Of a stretch of 64,000 nucleotides of DNA, positions 21,979 through 33,777 are shown one piece after another. This DNA comes from Myxocyprinus asiaticus. Its lineage: Eukaryota > Chordata > Actinopteri > Cypriniformes > Catostomidae. Each line of letters starts with the position of its first letter. Positions within the stretch are counted from its first letter, which is position 1. The notes beneath the pieces were generated by a model. That model searched no databases and was not told the DNA's origin. It saw nothing but the letters and a program-made list of their open reading frames with translations. The stretch is from positions 18,669,501 through 18,733,500 of the forward strand of contig NC_059346.1 in the NCBI RefSeq assembly GCF_019703515.2. The letters run 5' to 3'. Made by a program: the position numbers and the translations under genes.

Positions 21979-24513
21979 GTTTATGCTCTTGAATTCCTTT
22001 TTTATAATTTTTATTGCAGCAGTGGCCCACAAACAGGGAATATGTTTTATTCTACAACCAACACATTGACCGAAATAGAAGTATGTTTCTAAATTCTGCT
22101 GAAGCTAAGGCCTGCGCCTATTCTGCAGAATGAAACATACTTAACAAAATGTGAAGTTAATTTGTAGTCATCATCAATAAAAGTTCTAAAACCAAAGAAG
22201 TATCTGAGCAATTTTGGTTCCAAATATCTGCCTGCTGAGTCGAGATGGATTCATCAATGTCAGTGAGTGTTTATCCAAAAATCACTTGGTCTGAAGTTCA
22301 ATGGAGAATATTTCAACAAAATCTGAGAATTAAATCCAGTATCCAGAAGATCTCTCAATCTATCCACTTTACCATGATGCCATGGCAGAAAGCACAGCAG
22401 CAATCCAGCGTTTATGCTATGAGATGTACGTTTCTGCAGGACAAAACAAAAAGAACTCTTCAAAGTGCACCAATATTGTTTCATCTAATCCAGTATGAAA
22501 GAATGAAATAAGAGAAAATGTCATGGAGTGTGTCTGGCTTGTCAAGTCTGGATGGAAGTGCTCAACTCGATTCCTAATCATCTTACCTTTTGGAGCATAC
22601 AATCGTTCCTACACGGCATTCTTCAGCCCACACTTTCAATCTGCTGATATCGGTTGTTCACATTAGTGAAAGGAAGGCTGCTAAAGGCAAGGTGAATCAG
22701 TGAAAATTAATCTACCAATTCAAACTGAAGCGTGGAGATGATGGGCTTGCTTTGCTGTAAGTACCCATGTAGTAATCCATCATTGGTCCTTTCCTGCATT
22801 TGCAACAATACCATAGGGTTCTTGAGGACTTTGAATGTTTTGAGTAATTTTCTCTCCTCAGTTCACAAGCCACAAGTTTATTCCAATTTGAAAACAAAAT
22901 TACAAATTTGCATGCCATCTGTTTTCTCTGTATGTCTGATAACTTAAATTATTTTATTCATGTTTAAGTGTCCAAACAAAATGGATTACTTGATTCTATA
23001 CCTCATTTGCTTTCTTTCCAGCTCTGCATCAATAGACCGGCGACTTTCACGTGATCTTGTTGTGGTTTCTCGTTGGGAGGCAGGGCACAAACCCAGTACT
23101 AGCCCCAAGAACAGTGCACCCTGGAGGAACAGGGCACCCAAGAACAAGACTGGTAAAAATTCGGCTTTTATGTCATTGTTTTAAAAATAAGTAGCTAGAA
23201 TCTAAGTTTCTCACTCTTTTGTTCTTGTGTAAATATCTTCCCTCACAGAAAGCTCTGACTCTTATGGTAATTTAACACTAAATGAGCGCTTCACCAAGCT
23301 ACAAAGTCCTACCAGCTCTTCACAGGAGCATAAAGAAAGAAGGTAAATGAGGCACCTTATTCTCGTTCCATCAGTGTTTCAAAACAGTATCTCAGAATTC
23401 TTACACTGCAATTTTTGTATTTTGTTTTTTGTAGGCCTTCTGGAAGTCCAGAAAAAAACCTAAGCAAGCCTGGATCATTTCAGGTAATGCAGTTCCTAAA
23501 ATATAGCTGTCTAGTTCATATGCTCCTCAAAGTTTTTTATTTTTTTATTTATTTAAAACATGTTTAGATTTTTCTCTTTTATATTGGACATTCCATGTGT
23601 TACCATTGTTGTTAGAATGATTTGTTGTGAAACATCTTCCTGTTTTTCTGTACATAGAGGCCTAATTTCCACCCAACTGTCGGATTGAAGAGGGGATCAG
23701 CACCTGATGGAATTTCCAGGAAACTCTTGATGGTAAGTGATGCTTGTGCAATTATTGCCATTTGCATTTTGCAAATGATTTCAGCTTGAATGGAGCTGTG
23801 AGTGTGAGTAGCAATACTTCTACCAAAAACTGGCCCACTGTTGGTGGGTGTTACAAATTATTTACATTTATTCATTTGGCAGACGCTTTTATCCAAAGCG
23901 ACTTACAAAAGAGGAAAGCATAAGCGAATCATCTTAAGTGGTATGAAAAGTGCCGTATTACAAAGTTTCACTAGCATCAGAATAGTATTCAAAACAGAAT
24001 AAAGTGCAACAGGAATTTTTTTTTTTTTTTTTTTTTAATAATGACTGGTTAAGTGCTCATGGAAAAGATGTGTTTTTAGTCATTTTTTTGAAGACAGAGA
24101 GTGAGTCAGCTTCATGGATGAGTTGGGAAGGTCGTTCCACCAACATGGTATGATGAAGCTGAAAGTCTTCTAAGGGTTCACAACCCATAGATTGATTTCT
24201 TCCTTAAATTAGGATTGAAATTAAATGTATATTTTTAATAGTTATTCTTGACCCCAGCATTTTAAACAAATGTAGACTATAGTAGGTGTGACATGGTTGA
24301 TTTAGGTGTTGAGGTGTTTTCTTGCACAGTTCAGATAAATCAAAAATATGTCTTTATTGTACTCTAAAGGCCTCTATAATTCCAAGACCACCGTTCAATC
24401 AGAAGCCTGTCTTCAAAAAGAGTCAAAGTATCATGTCAAAGTACAAGAACTTGCAGACGCTGCGGCATAAAGCACCCCATCAACGCCAAGCCACTAGCTA
24501 TCGCCGATGGTGA
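18889..24513 (+). CDS. Arg/Pro/Ser-rich, probably nuclear RNA-associated protein (unidentified)
   Basis: I do not recognise the gene by name. Coding exons, all in consistent phase: 18889-18929, 19058-19726 (or -19753), 20112-20756, 23022-23152, 23249-23342, 23435-23483, 23658-23732 and 24370-24513, giving about 615 or 624 residues. The start ATG has a good context (AAAATGG). Exons 2-3 encode a low-complexity, strongly basic region with many RRxSPS, PPxR and RG-type repeats (RGFRGPPG, RRRPSPPRSSRP, PLRGFRGRGLSL), typical of nuclear RNA-binding or splicing-associated proteins. Exon 5 contains NLTLNERFTKLQ, like the LNERF motif that CHTOP and related export factors use to bind UAP56. The C-terminus (IIPRPPFNQKPVFKKSQS, ending YRRW) looks conserved. 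No structured domain is visible. It is tail-to-tail with mrps31. A role in mRNA processing or export is inference. The exon 2 donor is ambiguous between two in-phase sites. Confidence 0.72.
20757..23021 (+). other. large intron 3 of the Arg/Pro-rich gene
   Basis: No recognisable exon or named repeat is seen. It contains an A-run of about 28 bases at 21949-21976. Open frames here are short and without motifs. Confidence 0.55.
23872..24170 (+). repeat. abundant teleost interspersed repeat in intron 7
   Basis: It begins with TTTATTCATTTGGCAGACGC followed by TTTTATCCAAAGCGACTTAC, a block I know to be very common in fish introns, and ends near GGTCGTTCCACCAACATGG. A poly(T) tract of 22 lies inside. 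Class uncertain (SINE/LINE-tail-like). Confidence 0.65.
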
Positions 24514-26405
24514 CCCAAAATAGTAAGTACTATATCACACAAATTGAGTAATAATGCATACTTGTCTCTGTAGGATGGTAATATTTTTTTAATTTGAACA
24601 TCTGTAGTCGATAATATTGATCTTTCAGTCATTCAACTGCTGTAATATCCATGATAAAGAATTCCATCAGCTAACAAATATTCAATATTTTGTAGGTCAC
24701 CCGTGCTGTGACAAGTTGTCTGTTGTAGGGCCTCTGTAAGGAGCTTCCCTACCTCCTGACCTTCCCTCCAGCTGTAAGGTGGTTGTGAACTTGCCTCTGT
24801 AAAAACTGCAAAGATCACCAAAGTCTATTTTTTTTTTTTTTCCTTCTATCATATTGTTGTTTTTTTGTTTTTGTGTGCCCTAGAAAAAAAAAAGTATTGA
24901 ATACTGTGCACTCGTCTTTTTGGGGTAAAATAAAAAGGATTACATTTTTGTGACATACCATGTACAAAGCTCTCACTTTGCTAGAGGTTTGTGAAAAATG
25001 ATTTTTAGCTTTGGTTTAAATTTCCACAGCTCTTGTCATTTTAGTGTTTTACATTAGTGTCTGAATAGCTGCTTTCTAAGAATGACTGTTAAAAATTTTT
25101 TAATGATGACTGCTTTGTATGATTAGCTGCCATTTGAAGAGTGTTGATTAGCTGAGCTCCATGTGTTTAAATATAACCTACCTTAATTTTTTCTTTGTGC
25201 AGCTCCTAAAACAATGTACAGTCTTTATAGTTAGACACTTTAAATAAAACTGGAAATATCAGAAGTCTTGGTGTGTGAAATCATGGGATTTCTTGAATTT
25301 AGATTTTCTTTAACATACTCTAAACTAAAGTCCTAGTCATTCCATTTTCAATAACTCCATTATTAAGAAGATATTTAAAATGAGCCATTACTAATTGCAG
25401 TATGCTTTCACACATGACTGCAAACCTGTACCATTGCTTTGAAAGAAATAAGACTTGCAAAAGATTTCCTAATTTTCCACATTTGCATTAAGGTTTTTTT
25501 AAATACTTAAATGTTAAAAGCAATGTTTTTTTTTTCCTGATAAGTGCTTGTACAATTTTATTTTCAAATTTTGCAAAAGCACTTTTACAACTTTTATAAA
25601 TTCTAGAATTATGCAAAATCACACAAGCAAAACTTACCGAATATAAGCACATCTGTAAATTGACCGTATATACAAGGCTGCAGTCCTATGAACAAGGAGT
25701 TAATATTAAGTGTCTTACATTTTAGACACAGCCACTTGTTTTGTATATTTTTGCTTTAAAAGCAGCCAAGGCAGAATCAACCATTGCATGTTGCCAAGCA
25801 ATGAAGACTGGCTGCCTGTCTGAAATGAGCAGAGTGATATAAATGCGTTCAAAATAAAAAGCACACTTGAAATGCTGATTCTATGCTACACGCACCTTAG
25901 TCAGTGATTCCATGCCAAACATGCTAAAAGAGACATCACAATAGGACCACATTTTGGACCTCTGCAGAGTACTTTAAACAAAATGTTACAACCTTTCTAG
26001 AAGTATCCAGTTCTATTACTTTTAACAAACCTAACCTACTAGGCTGATTCACTGTTGGTTTTGTAAAGCACTACTCTTTGTAAAGCTGTCTCTGAACAAA
26101 GTGCTATACAAATATATTAACAACACTAAGTGTACACAATGTCCAGTCAAGTTCTTTGAAAACAGCTTTAATATGTATAGGATCAATACCAGAATTACAC
26201 AATTTGTAGTAGGTGGTATGCTGTAACAAAAAATGACCATTAAGAAGCAATTGCAATCCAAACTGTGGATTCATTATTACAGTTACTTTTTTCTTGCCAC
26301 TGTTTCATGACAACCAATTAAGATTTTATCAAATGGTTTTAAACAAGGGAATTCAATAAAGGTGAATCATAACTTTTCTTGCATTTTACAGTCCAAAGTT
26401 TAAAG
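24514..26405. other. 3' UTR of the Arg/Pro-rich gene and convergent intergenic DNA
   Basis: No coding exon is seen. The 3' UTR probably runs to about 25260. The remainder up to the mrps31 stop at 26406 is AT-rich and includes the mrps31 3' UTR on the other strand, with a possible ATTAAA signal (TTTAAT on plus) at about 26166-26171. Confidence 0.5.
25243..25248 (+). promoter_or_regulatory. polyadenylation signal AATAAA
   Basis: It lies about 730 bases after the TGA of the Arg/Pro-rich gene and is followed by GT-rich sequence (TCTTGGTGTGTG) 20 bases on, the usual layout of a cleavage site. Confidence 0.6.
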
Positions 26406-29347
26406 TTATGCTTCTGCCTCTGCAAGAACATTGTCTTTCTGCTGGAAGTAGTCTCTGAACCAGGCAATATGCTCCCTTTTCTGTTGAACTGTGAGGTGGT
26501 GATTCTTTGCAAGGCCTGTAATTACAAGCTCCATGAATTGCCTGACTGGGCCGTGCCGGGGGAATGAGTCATCAAGGTACTTCTCCAGAAACACATGTTC
26601 ATGAAAGGGTACACTTGTCTCTTCCTCCAAGCCTAGAAATAAAATGAAAAGTTTATTGATGTGAGTAAAGATAAAAATAAATGTGATCAAAGAGGAACTC
26701 ACCAGCCTCGTTGTTGATTGGATATTGCCAAAGCTTGCCCTCTTTGGTCCACTGGATCATCTCCTCAAAGCCATTCCGAGGCATTTGATTTGTCGACTGG
26801 ACAATCTGACTGGCTAGATCAATGTCCCAAAGGGTAGGGCCTGATGTTCAAAGCAAAAGTGCCACAGTACTATGTAGGTAAAATTATTATGAAGTCATTT
26901 CAACTGGTGATACTTCTCAAATATGATTCATCACTTCAGATGTATCAGTGCCATAAATAGAACCTCTCCATACCCAGATCTGACACTGCGTCTTGCTCCA
27001 CACCTGCTGTGAAGATGTTCAGCCTCTTACCAGTGAAAGGACTCCTTTTAAACAAAAAGACAGAGCATTGGATTACATGAAAAGCATCATATGCATTTAA
27101 GAAAATAAGAAATTACTTTTTTCTTTACCTTTTACGGACTGCATCAAGTTTACTGGTAATGCCTTTGTCTTGAATATATCCCTGGCCATCATCATCAAAG
27201 CGAATCTGACTGGTAGGCCTGGCATTTGTTCTGCCATTCTGCCTTTTTCCAACTTTCATATCAGCAATTATGTTTCTGAAACAGAAAAAAAATGAATAAT
27301 CTTTACTCAAAACGTATGTTATTTGAGGACTAAAACAGTCGTACAATCACATCATGTTTGCCTTACTTACTTTTCCCGCACAGTTAAAGGGATAGTTCAC
27401 CCAAAAATGAAAATTCTCTCATCATTTATTCACCCTCATGCCATCCCAGATGTGTATGACTTCTGCTGAACACAAAGATTTTTAGAAGAATATCTCAGCT
27501 CTATAAGTCCATACAATGCAAGTGAATGGTGGCCAGAACTTTGTAGATCCGAAAAGCACATAAAGGTAGCAGAAGATTAATCCATACAACTCCAGTGGTT
27601 AAATCCATGTCTTCAGAAGCGATATGACAGGTGTGGGTGAGAAACATATCAATATTTAAGTCCTTTTTACTACAAATCTCCACTTTCACTTACACATTCT
27701 TCTTCTGTTTTTGGTGATTCACATTATTTGTGCATATCACCACCTACTGGACAGGAAAATGTATAGTAAAAAAGGATCTGTTTCTCACCCACACCTATCA
27801 TATCACTTCTGAAGATATGGATTTAACCATTAGAGTCATATGGATTACTTTTATGCTGTCTTTATGTGCTTTTTGACCTTCAAAGTTCTGGCCACCATTC
27901 ACTTGCATTGAATGGGCCTACAGAGGAGAGATATTCTTCTAAAAATCTTAATTTGTGTTCATCAGAAAAAAGAAAGTCCTACACATCTGGGATGGTATGA
28001 GGGTGAGTAAATGATGAGAGAATTTTCATTTTTGGGTGAACTATTCCTTTAAGACAAGCAACTCCTGAAATGAGCCCTACCCTATGTTCTGTCCCTCTGT
28101 TCTCCTCTGGGTGTCAGGTATGGCTTCATATTTTCTCAACTGTTGAAGGAGCTCTGACTCAGCTTGATGGCTGTTGGGCAGTGTGGATGCAGCTGCAGAG
28201 GCTGCAGCAACCAGTGCTGGATTCAATGTCTCACTAGAATGCATGCAAAGAGATAAATGTTCAAAACGAATTTCTTCAATCATACATTGATCATAACATA
28301 TAAATTGTAACCCCATGATTTAGTTCTTGGAAGTGCTGTGTTAAAACATATATACATACATACATACATGGGAGTGCTGTTCATAGAGGGCATTTGTTTT
28401 GTGCCACATTTCCCTGCCTAGTTGTGTCTATAATAATTAAATTTACCATTGTGGTCATAATGCTGAGGTAAATCAGCTAATACTACCAGAAGGTGACAGG
28501 TATGCGCATACAACTCACTGCTGTTTTGAACCCTCAGATGTGGCATGCTGAAACATGCTGTGTGTGCTTTCCATGGACTTTGGCCTCTCGATATTTCTGG
28601 GAATCTTTGGGGATCCTAATTTACGTTTGGTTGTGACCTCCACCTTCATGGCCCCGAGCAGCTCCAGAAGACTCTGCTTCCCTGTTTTTGTCATCTCCGA
28701 TCCTTCACTGTCCTCGGGTTTAGCCACTGCTTCAGTCTCTGACTGTGATGCCAGTGTCACTTTTGAAATTTCAGTGTCCCCCATATCAATTTCTGTGTTC
28801 CTCTGCCCTTCTTTGCTAACCTGTGCTTCAGCCTCATTCTCTTCTGACAGGGATGTGGAGCTCTCTTTATTTTCACTCAAATAGATGCTACTTGTTCCCA
28901 CTGGCCTCCGACATGCTTTATCTGTGATCCTAAAATAAAGAAATCAGGTCAAATGGGTGTTCATACCAAAACCAACTAAATTAGACGTCTGACTATGAAT
29001 TATTTATTTTTACAACATATCAAATGTGATGCCATTAGTTATATTTGAGCTAAGTCATATAATATAGGCTACACTGCACGCATATAGTATCGCATAGGAA
29101 TGTTTAATTAATGGTAATCAAGTACTATATTGTTCTGATATGTGTGACATTTAGCTACTATTAACTAACACCTCATTAGTGTCAATCTCATTAACCTGTC
29201 ACCTCTCAAGATCTGCAAACTAACTTACCAGAAAACGGGAGCAAAAATGTCTTTCTCTTTACATTTCGTGGAAGGTAATCGTATATTCGGTGTATGAATT
29301 AATCCATTTCGGACTTGATAAATATGTAATAATAATCTTTTATACAT
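26406..29347 (-). CDS. mrps31: mitochondrial ribosomal protein S31 (mS31)
   Basis: A component of the small subunit of the mitochondrial ribosome. Exons on the minus strand, all GT-AG and in phase: 29347-29229, 28929-28519, 28233-28081, 27275-27129, 27044-26974, 26840-26703 and 26632-26406; 421 residues against about 395 in mammals. The conserved C-terminal half is clear: [60 protein letters not shown] and [12 protein letters not shown]. The start chosen ([15 protein letters not shown]) is basic and amphipathic like a mitochondrial presequence, and is the only in-frame route into exon 2. A longer ORF in another frame ends across this ATG (see the separate entry). The 28929-28519 exon is acidic, low complexity and fast-evolving. 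Intron 3 carries a palindromic MITE. Adjacent slc25a15 is also its neighbour in mammals. The reading frame looks intact. Confidence 0.92.
27384..28052. mobile_element. long palindromic MITE, copy A (in mrps31 intron 3)
   Basis: The element starts TTAAAGGGATAGTTCACCC and ends GGGTGAACTATTCCTTTAA. The first ~330 bases are the imperfect reverse complement of the last ~280, around a core near 27720-27775. Shared internal words include CATGCCATCCCAGATGTGTA and GCAAGTGAATGG. There is no coding capacity. It is one of four family members in this window. Confidence 0.88.
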
Positions 29348-29540
29348 AATTGCTTCCCTCAGAATCCCTCAATGTCGTCCATGCACGTTTCCCCGTGCAG
29401 CGCAATGAACTGTCCGTCAGGCGACTGAGCTGTAGAACGTTCCGGGCCCTTTTTACACACTCTTGACCCGATAATAGTTGATTTACTGCTCCGTTACGAC
29501 TTAACCTTGGCAGCATGACCATCTCGCTACTCGTTCTCAA
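29340..29540 (-). other. upstream ORF overlapping the mrps31 start codon
   Basis: The frame from the ATG at 29540, with a second ATG at 29516, encodes 66 or 58 residues (MLPRLSRNGAVNQL...) and stops at TAA 29342-29340, overlapping the mrps31 ATG (29347-29345) in the string ATGTATAA. Its product is Arg-rich and presequence-like. It is either an upstream ORF, or the original N-terminus separated by a one-base frame difference. Confidence 0.5.
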
Positions 29541-29909
29541 GGCAAGTGTGTGAAATAAAGGTAAGCATGCCCCATAAATGTACGTTCTCAGTTTTACTTT
29601 TCAAATGTTCTGCCTCGTTTTCCAACAATAATTAAGGTGATACAAGGACCATTTAGGTGTTTCTTTAGCTTGTTCTGTGATAAAACCAGACAGACACATA
29701 ATGGCAAAAAAGATTACATCAGATTCGCTTTTGGATTTTTTATTTTTTATTTTATTTATTTATTTATTTTGCCGCTTGCCAAATAAAAAAAAAATAGATT
29801 TCACATGCAGGTAATGGTCAAAATATTTTTAAAGATATTTAATTGTATGTCAGTGCAGTTTACAGTAGGACATGGGATCCTTTTTAGCATGTTACTTTTC
29901 CCCGCACAG

Positions 29910-30140
29910 TTAAAGGGATAGTTCACCCAAAAATGAAAATTCTCTCATCATTTATTCACCTTCATGCCATCCCAGATGTGTATGACTTTCTTCTGCTGAA
30001 CACAAACAAAGATTTTTAGAAGAATATCTCAGCTCTATAAGTCCATAAAATGCAAGTGAATGGTGGCCAGAACTTTGGAGATCCGAAAAGCACATAAAGG
30101 TAGCAGAAGGTTAATCCATATGACTCCAGTGGAAACATTG
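29910..30140 (+). mobile_element. palindromic MITE, copy B (half element)
   Basis: Only one arm of the family is present, from TTAAAGGGATAGTTCACCC to CATATGACTCCAGTGG. The 17 bases before its TTAA (ACTTTTCCCCGCACAG) nearly match those before copy A. Confidence 0.8.
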
Positions 30141-30236
30141 TAAAAAATATTTTGTCAGTCTTTTTCTGACCTTTGAGCCGTGTGTTTTTACTTACCCTTG
30201 TGGTTTCACAGGCTGGACGATAGTCTCTAGAAGTCC

Positions 30237-30237
<1 letters not shown>

Positions 30238-30284
<47 letters not shown>
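30238..30284 (+). repeat. (CA)n microsatellite
   Basis: About 23 uninterrupted CA units. Confidence 0.97.
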
Positions 30285-30286
<2 letters not shown>

Positions 30287-31219
30287 ACATATATTTAACT
30301 GACATTTGAAAGCTTTTTGTCTCCAGCTGGGATCTGAAACTGATAAGTGGGGGAGTAGGTTTTTAGTGCATGAAACTGTCTGTAATTTGTAGAACACACT
30401 GCTTTGTCACTATATTACCAATTGCAAACCAATTTAAGTTTGTAACAACAAGAAAGAGCAATACATAAACAAATGAATCTGTTTAAAGGAATAGTTCACC
30501 CCAAAATTAAAATTATCTCGTCATTTACTCACCCTCATGCATCCCAGATGTGTATGACTTTCTTTCTACTGCTGAACACAAATTAACATTTTTGAAGAAT
30601 AACTCAGATCTGGAGGTCCATACAATGCAAGTGAATGGTGACCAAAACTTTTAAGCTCCAAAAAGCACATAAAGGCCGCATAAATGTAATCCATACGCCT
30701 CCAGTGGTTTAATCCATGTCTTCTGAAGCGATCCAGTCAATTTTGGGTGAGAACAGACCAAAATGTAACTCTTTTTTTCACTATAAATCTTGACATCAGC
30801 AGTCACATTGGCGATCATGATTTCAATCTCGATTACACTTCCTAGTGCCATCTAGCACTCTGCACATGTGTCAAGGTCTAGGAAGTGTAATCAAGCTTGA
30901 AATCATGATCGTGCCTAGAGAATGCAAAGGCAAGATGTACAATGAAAAATGAGTTACATTTTGGTCTATTCTCATCCAGAGTCTATTGAATCGCTTCAGA
31001 AGACATAGATTTAACCACTGGAGTCATATGGATTAGTTTTGTAATGCCTTTATGTGTTTTTTGGAGCTTGAAAGTGTTGGACCCCATTCACTTGCATTGT
31101 ATGGACCCACAGAGCTGAGTTATTATTCTTTTCAGCTAACGACCCTACCTCAGTGAAGATTTACTAACTTCAAGACACCATCCCCCAACACGGTAGGGAA
31201 TCAACAACTGGCTGATGAC

Positions 31220-32538
31220 TTGAATGTGTTTTACTGTAGATTCGAAAGGCCCAGTCTCACACCCCACACCCGCTCTGACCTTTACTTCACACAAACATCA
31301 GCAACTCCCGCAACCCCCCTCCTGCTACTCAATCTGCACTTAAGATCTGTGAAAAGGAGGTGTGCCGTGTCTTCCGCAAACAAAAGACAAGGAAAGCACA
31401 CTTGTCTAAAATCCTGTGCTGACCAGCTGGCCCCCATCTTCACACAGATCTTCAACAGATCACTGGAGCAGTGTGAAGTTCCCTGCTGCTTCAAATGCTC
31501 CACCATCATTCCTGTCCCAAAGAAACCCAAAATCACAGGACTTAATGACTGCAGACCCGTCGCTCTGACGTCTGTGGTCATGAAGTAATTTGAGAGACTG
31601 GTGTTGGCCCACCTGAAGGACATCACTGGACCCTTTCTAGATCCCCTTTAATTTGCTTATCAAGCAAACAGGTCTGTGGATGATGCAGTCAACATGGGAT
31701 TGCATCATATCCTGCAACATTTGGACAGACCAGGGACATATGCAAGGATCCTTTTTGTGGACTTCAGTTCGGCTTTCAACACCATCATCCCAGCTATTCT
31801 CCGGACTAAATTACACCAACTCTCTGTTCACATGTCTATCTGTTAGTGGATCACCAGCTTTCTGATGGACAGGCAGCAGCTAGTGAGACAGGGGAAATTC
31901 ACTTCCAGCACATGTACGATCAGCACTGGTGCCCCCAGGGATGTGTGCTCTCCCCACTACTCTTCTCCCTGTATACCAATGACTGCACCATCAAGGACCC
32001 CTCTGTCAAGCTCCTGAAGTTTGCAGACAACACTACTGTCATCGGCCTCATCCAAGATGACAATGAGTCTGTATACAGAAGGGAGGTTGAACAGCTGGCT
32101 CACTGGTGCATTCAAAACAACATGGAGCTGAACATGCTCAAAAAAGTGGAGATGATAGTGGACTTCAAGAGGAACACCCCAATATTGACCCCGCTCACCA
32201 TTCTAAACAGCACTGTGGCAGCAGTGGAGTCATTCAGGTTCCTGGGCACTACCATATCACAGGACCTGAAGTGGGAGACCCACATTGACTCCATTGTGAA
32301 AAAGGCCCAGCAGAGGTTGTACTTCCTTCGCCAGCTGAGGAAGTTCAACCTGCCACAGGCACTGCTGATACAGTTCTACTCAGCAGTCACTGAGTCTGTC
32401 CTCTGCACTTCAATAACTGTCTGGTTTGGTTCAGCTACGAAATCAGACACCAGAAGACTACAAAGGACAGTTCAGACTGCTGAGCGGTTTATTGGTTGCC
32501 CCTGCCCTCTCTTCAAGAACTGTACACTTCCAGAGTGA
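31220..32538 (+). pseudogene. LINE reverse transcriptase (inactive copy)
   Basis: The frame 31220-31588 carries CSTIIPVPKKPKITGLND and RPVALTSVV and is stopped by TAA at 31586-31588. Reading continues through other frames (FVDFSSAFNTIIP near 31760) to the frame 31846-32538, which has [18 protein letters not shown] and LLKFADNTTVIGLI. The catalytic box here is FADN rather than FADD, so the second Asp is lost. The thumb-like region (QQRLYFLRQLRKFN) follows. It is related to but clearly different from the LINE at 11674, with longer 3' sequence. Confidence 0.83.
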
Positions 32539-32818
32539 GAAAAATCACTCTGGACCCCACTCAGCCTGCCCACTACCTTTTTGAACTGTTGCCTTCTGAC
32601 AGGCACTACAGACCACTGAGCACCAGAACTGTCAGTCACAGGAACAGTTTTTCCCTCAGGCTATCCATCTCATGAACAGTTAAAACTGCCACATTGAGCA
32701 ATAATTATGTGCAATACACAGCTTAGTCTATTTATATATATCCAACATACCCTACCTCTTCTGCCATACATTCCCTTGCATCTGTATATAACATATTTGT
32801 ATTTGTACTTGTGTGTCT

Positions 32819-32867
<49 letters not shown>

Positions 32868-32869
<2 letters not shown>

Positions 32870-33716
32870 AGGTTGGGAGGGTTACTTTTGAAATGTATTC
32901 CACCACAGATTAGAGAATACATGCTGTAAAATTTAATTTGTAACGTATTTCGACAGATTACTCAAGGTTAGTAATGTATTCTAAATACTTTGGATTACTT
33001 CTTCAGCACTGGTAGATTTTTTTCACTTGTTTTTATAGTTTAGGCTATAAAAACTCTGCCAGTACAGTAAGACAAAATACACATGTTAAAAATACATTCT
33101 CTGAAAAACCTAAATATCTTATGCAGTGTTTCTAAAGATCAATCAAACTGGTCTTGTTTTAAGGATTTGTAGATATTTTTACAGGAAAACAATACAAAAA
33201 TTATCAAGAATAGGATTTTTGCCCTAATATCAAAGGTCTTACTAGAAAAAATATATTATGATCCAATGTGAACTTTCTTGATAAAATAATATAATCGTGC
33301 CTGGTAACATGTGCATGTAAAATGACTAGAAATAGCATTTTAGCTTAGTGTAAAGCTGACAATTTACACAAGGTTTATTTCTATTTCTTCTGCTCCAAAC
33401 TTACTTCAAACTCACTTCTCTGTCTGCTCGTATGAATGTAACACATCATAAGAAAGTGTTTCACCGCTGTTCAAATGCACTTTGGATCGCATCATTTATA
33501 TGTATACATTTTTCCATCTGAAAGGACTAAATATTAAATGAAACAAATGACAATAAAATGCAAAGTAATCTCTTCAGTAATCAAAATACTTTTTGAATGT
33601 AACTGTATTCTAAATACCAATGATTTAAATTGTAACTGTAGTGGAATACAGTTACTTATATTTTGTATTTTAAATATGTATTCCCGTTACTTGTATTTCG
33701 TTACTCCCCAACCCTG
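32868..33716 (+). mobile_element. hAT-type MITE, copy 1 (in the LINE 3' UTR)
   Basis: The ends CAAGGTTGGGAGGGTTAC and GTTACTCCCCAACCCTG are inverted repeats of about 17 bases. The body matches, in reverse orientation, the element at 45934-46751. It is flanked by TA/TG microsatellite, which blurs the target duplication. Confidence 0.85.
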
Positions 33717-33738
33717 TATGTATGTATGTGTGTGTGTG

Positions 33739-33777
<39 letters not shown>

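Noticed and set aside
28555..28884. 109-residue plus-strand ORF
   Set aside because: It is antisense to mrps31 exon 2, which has intact splice sites and phase.
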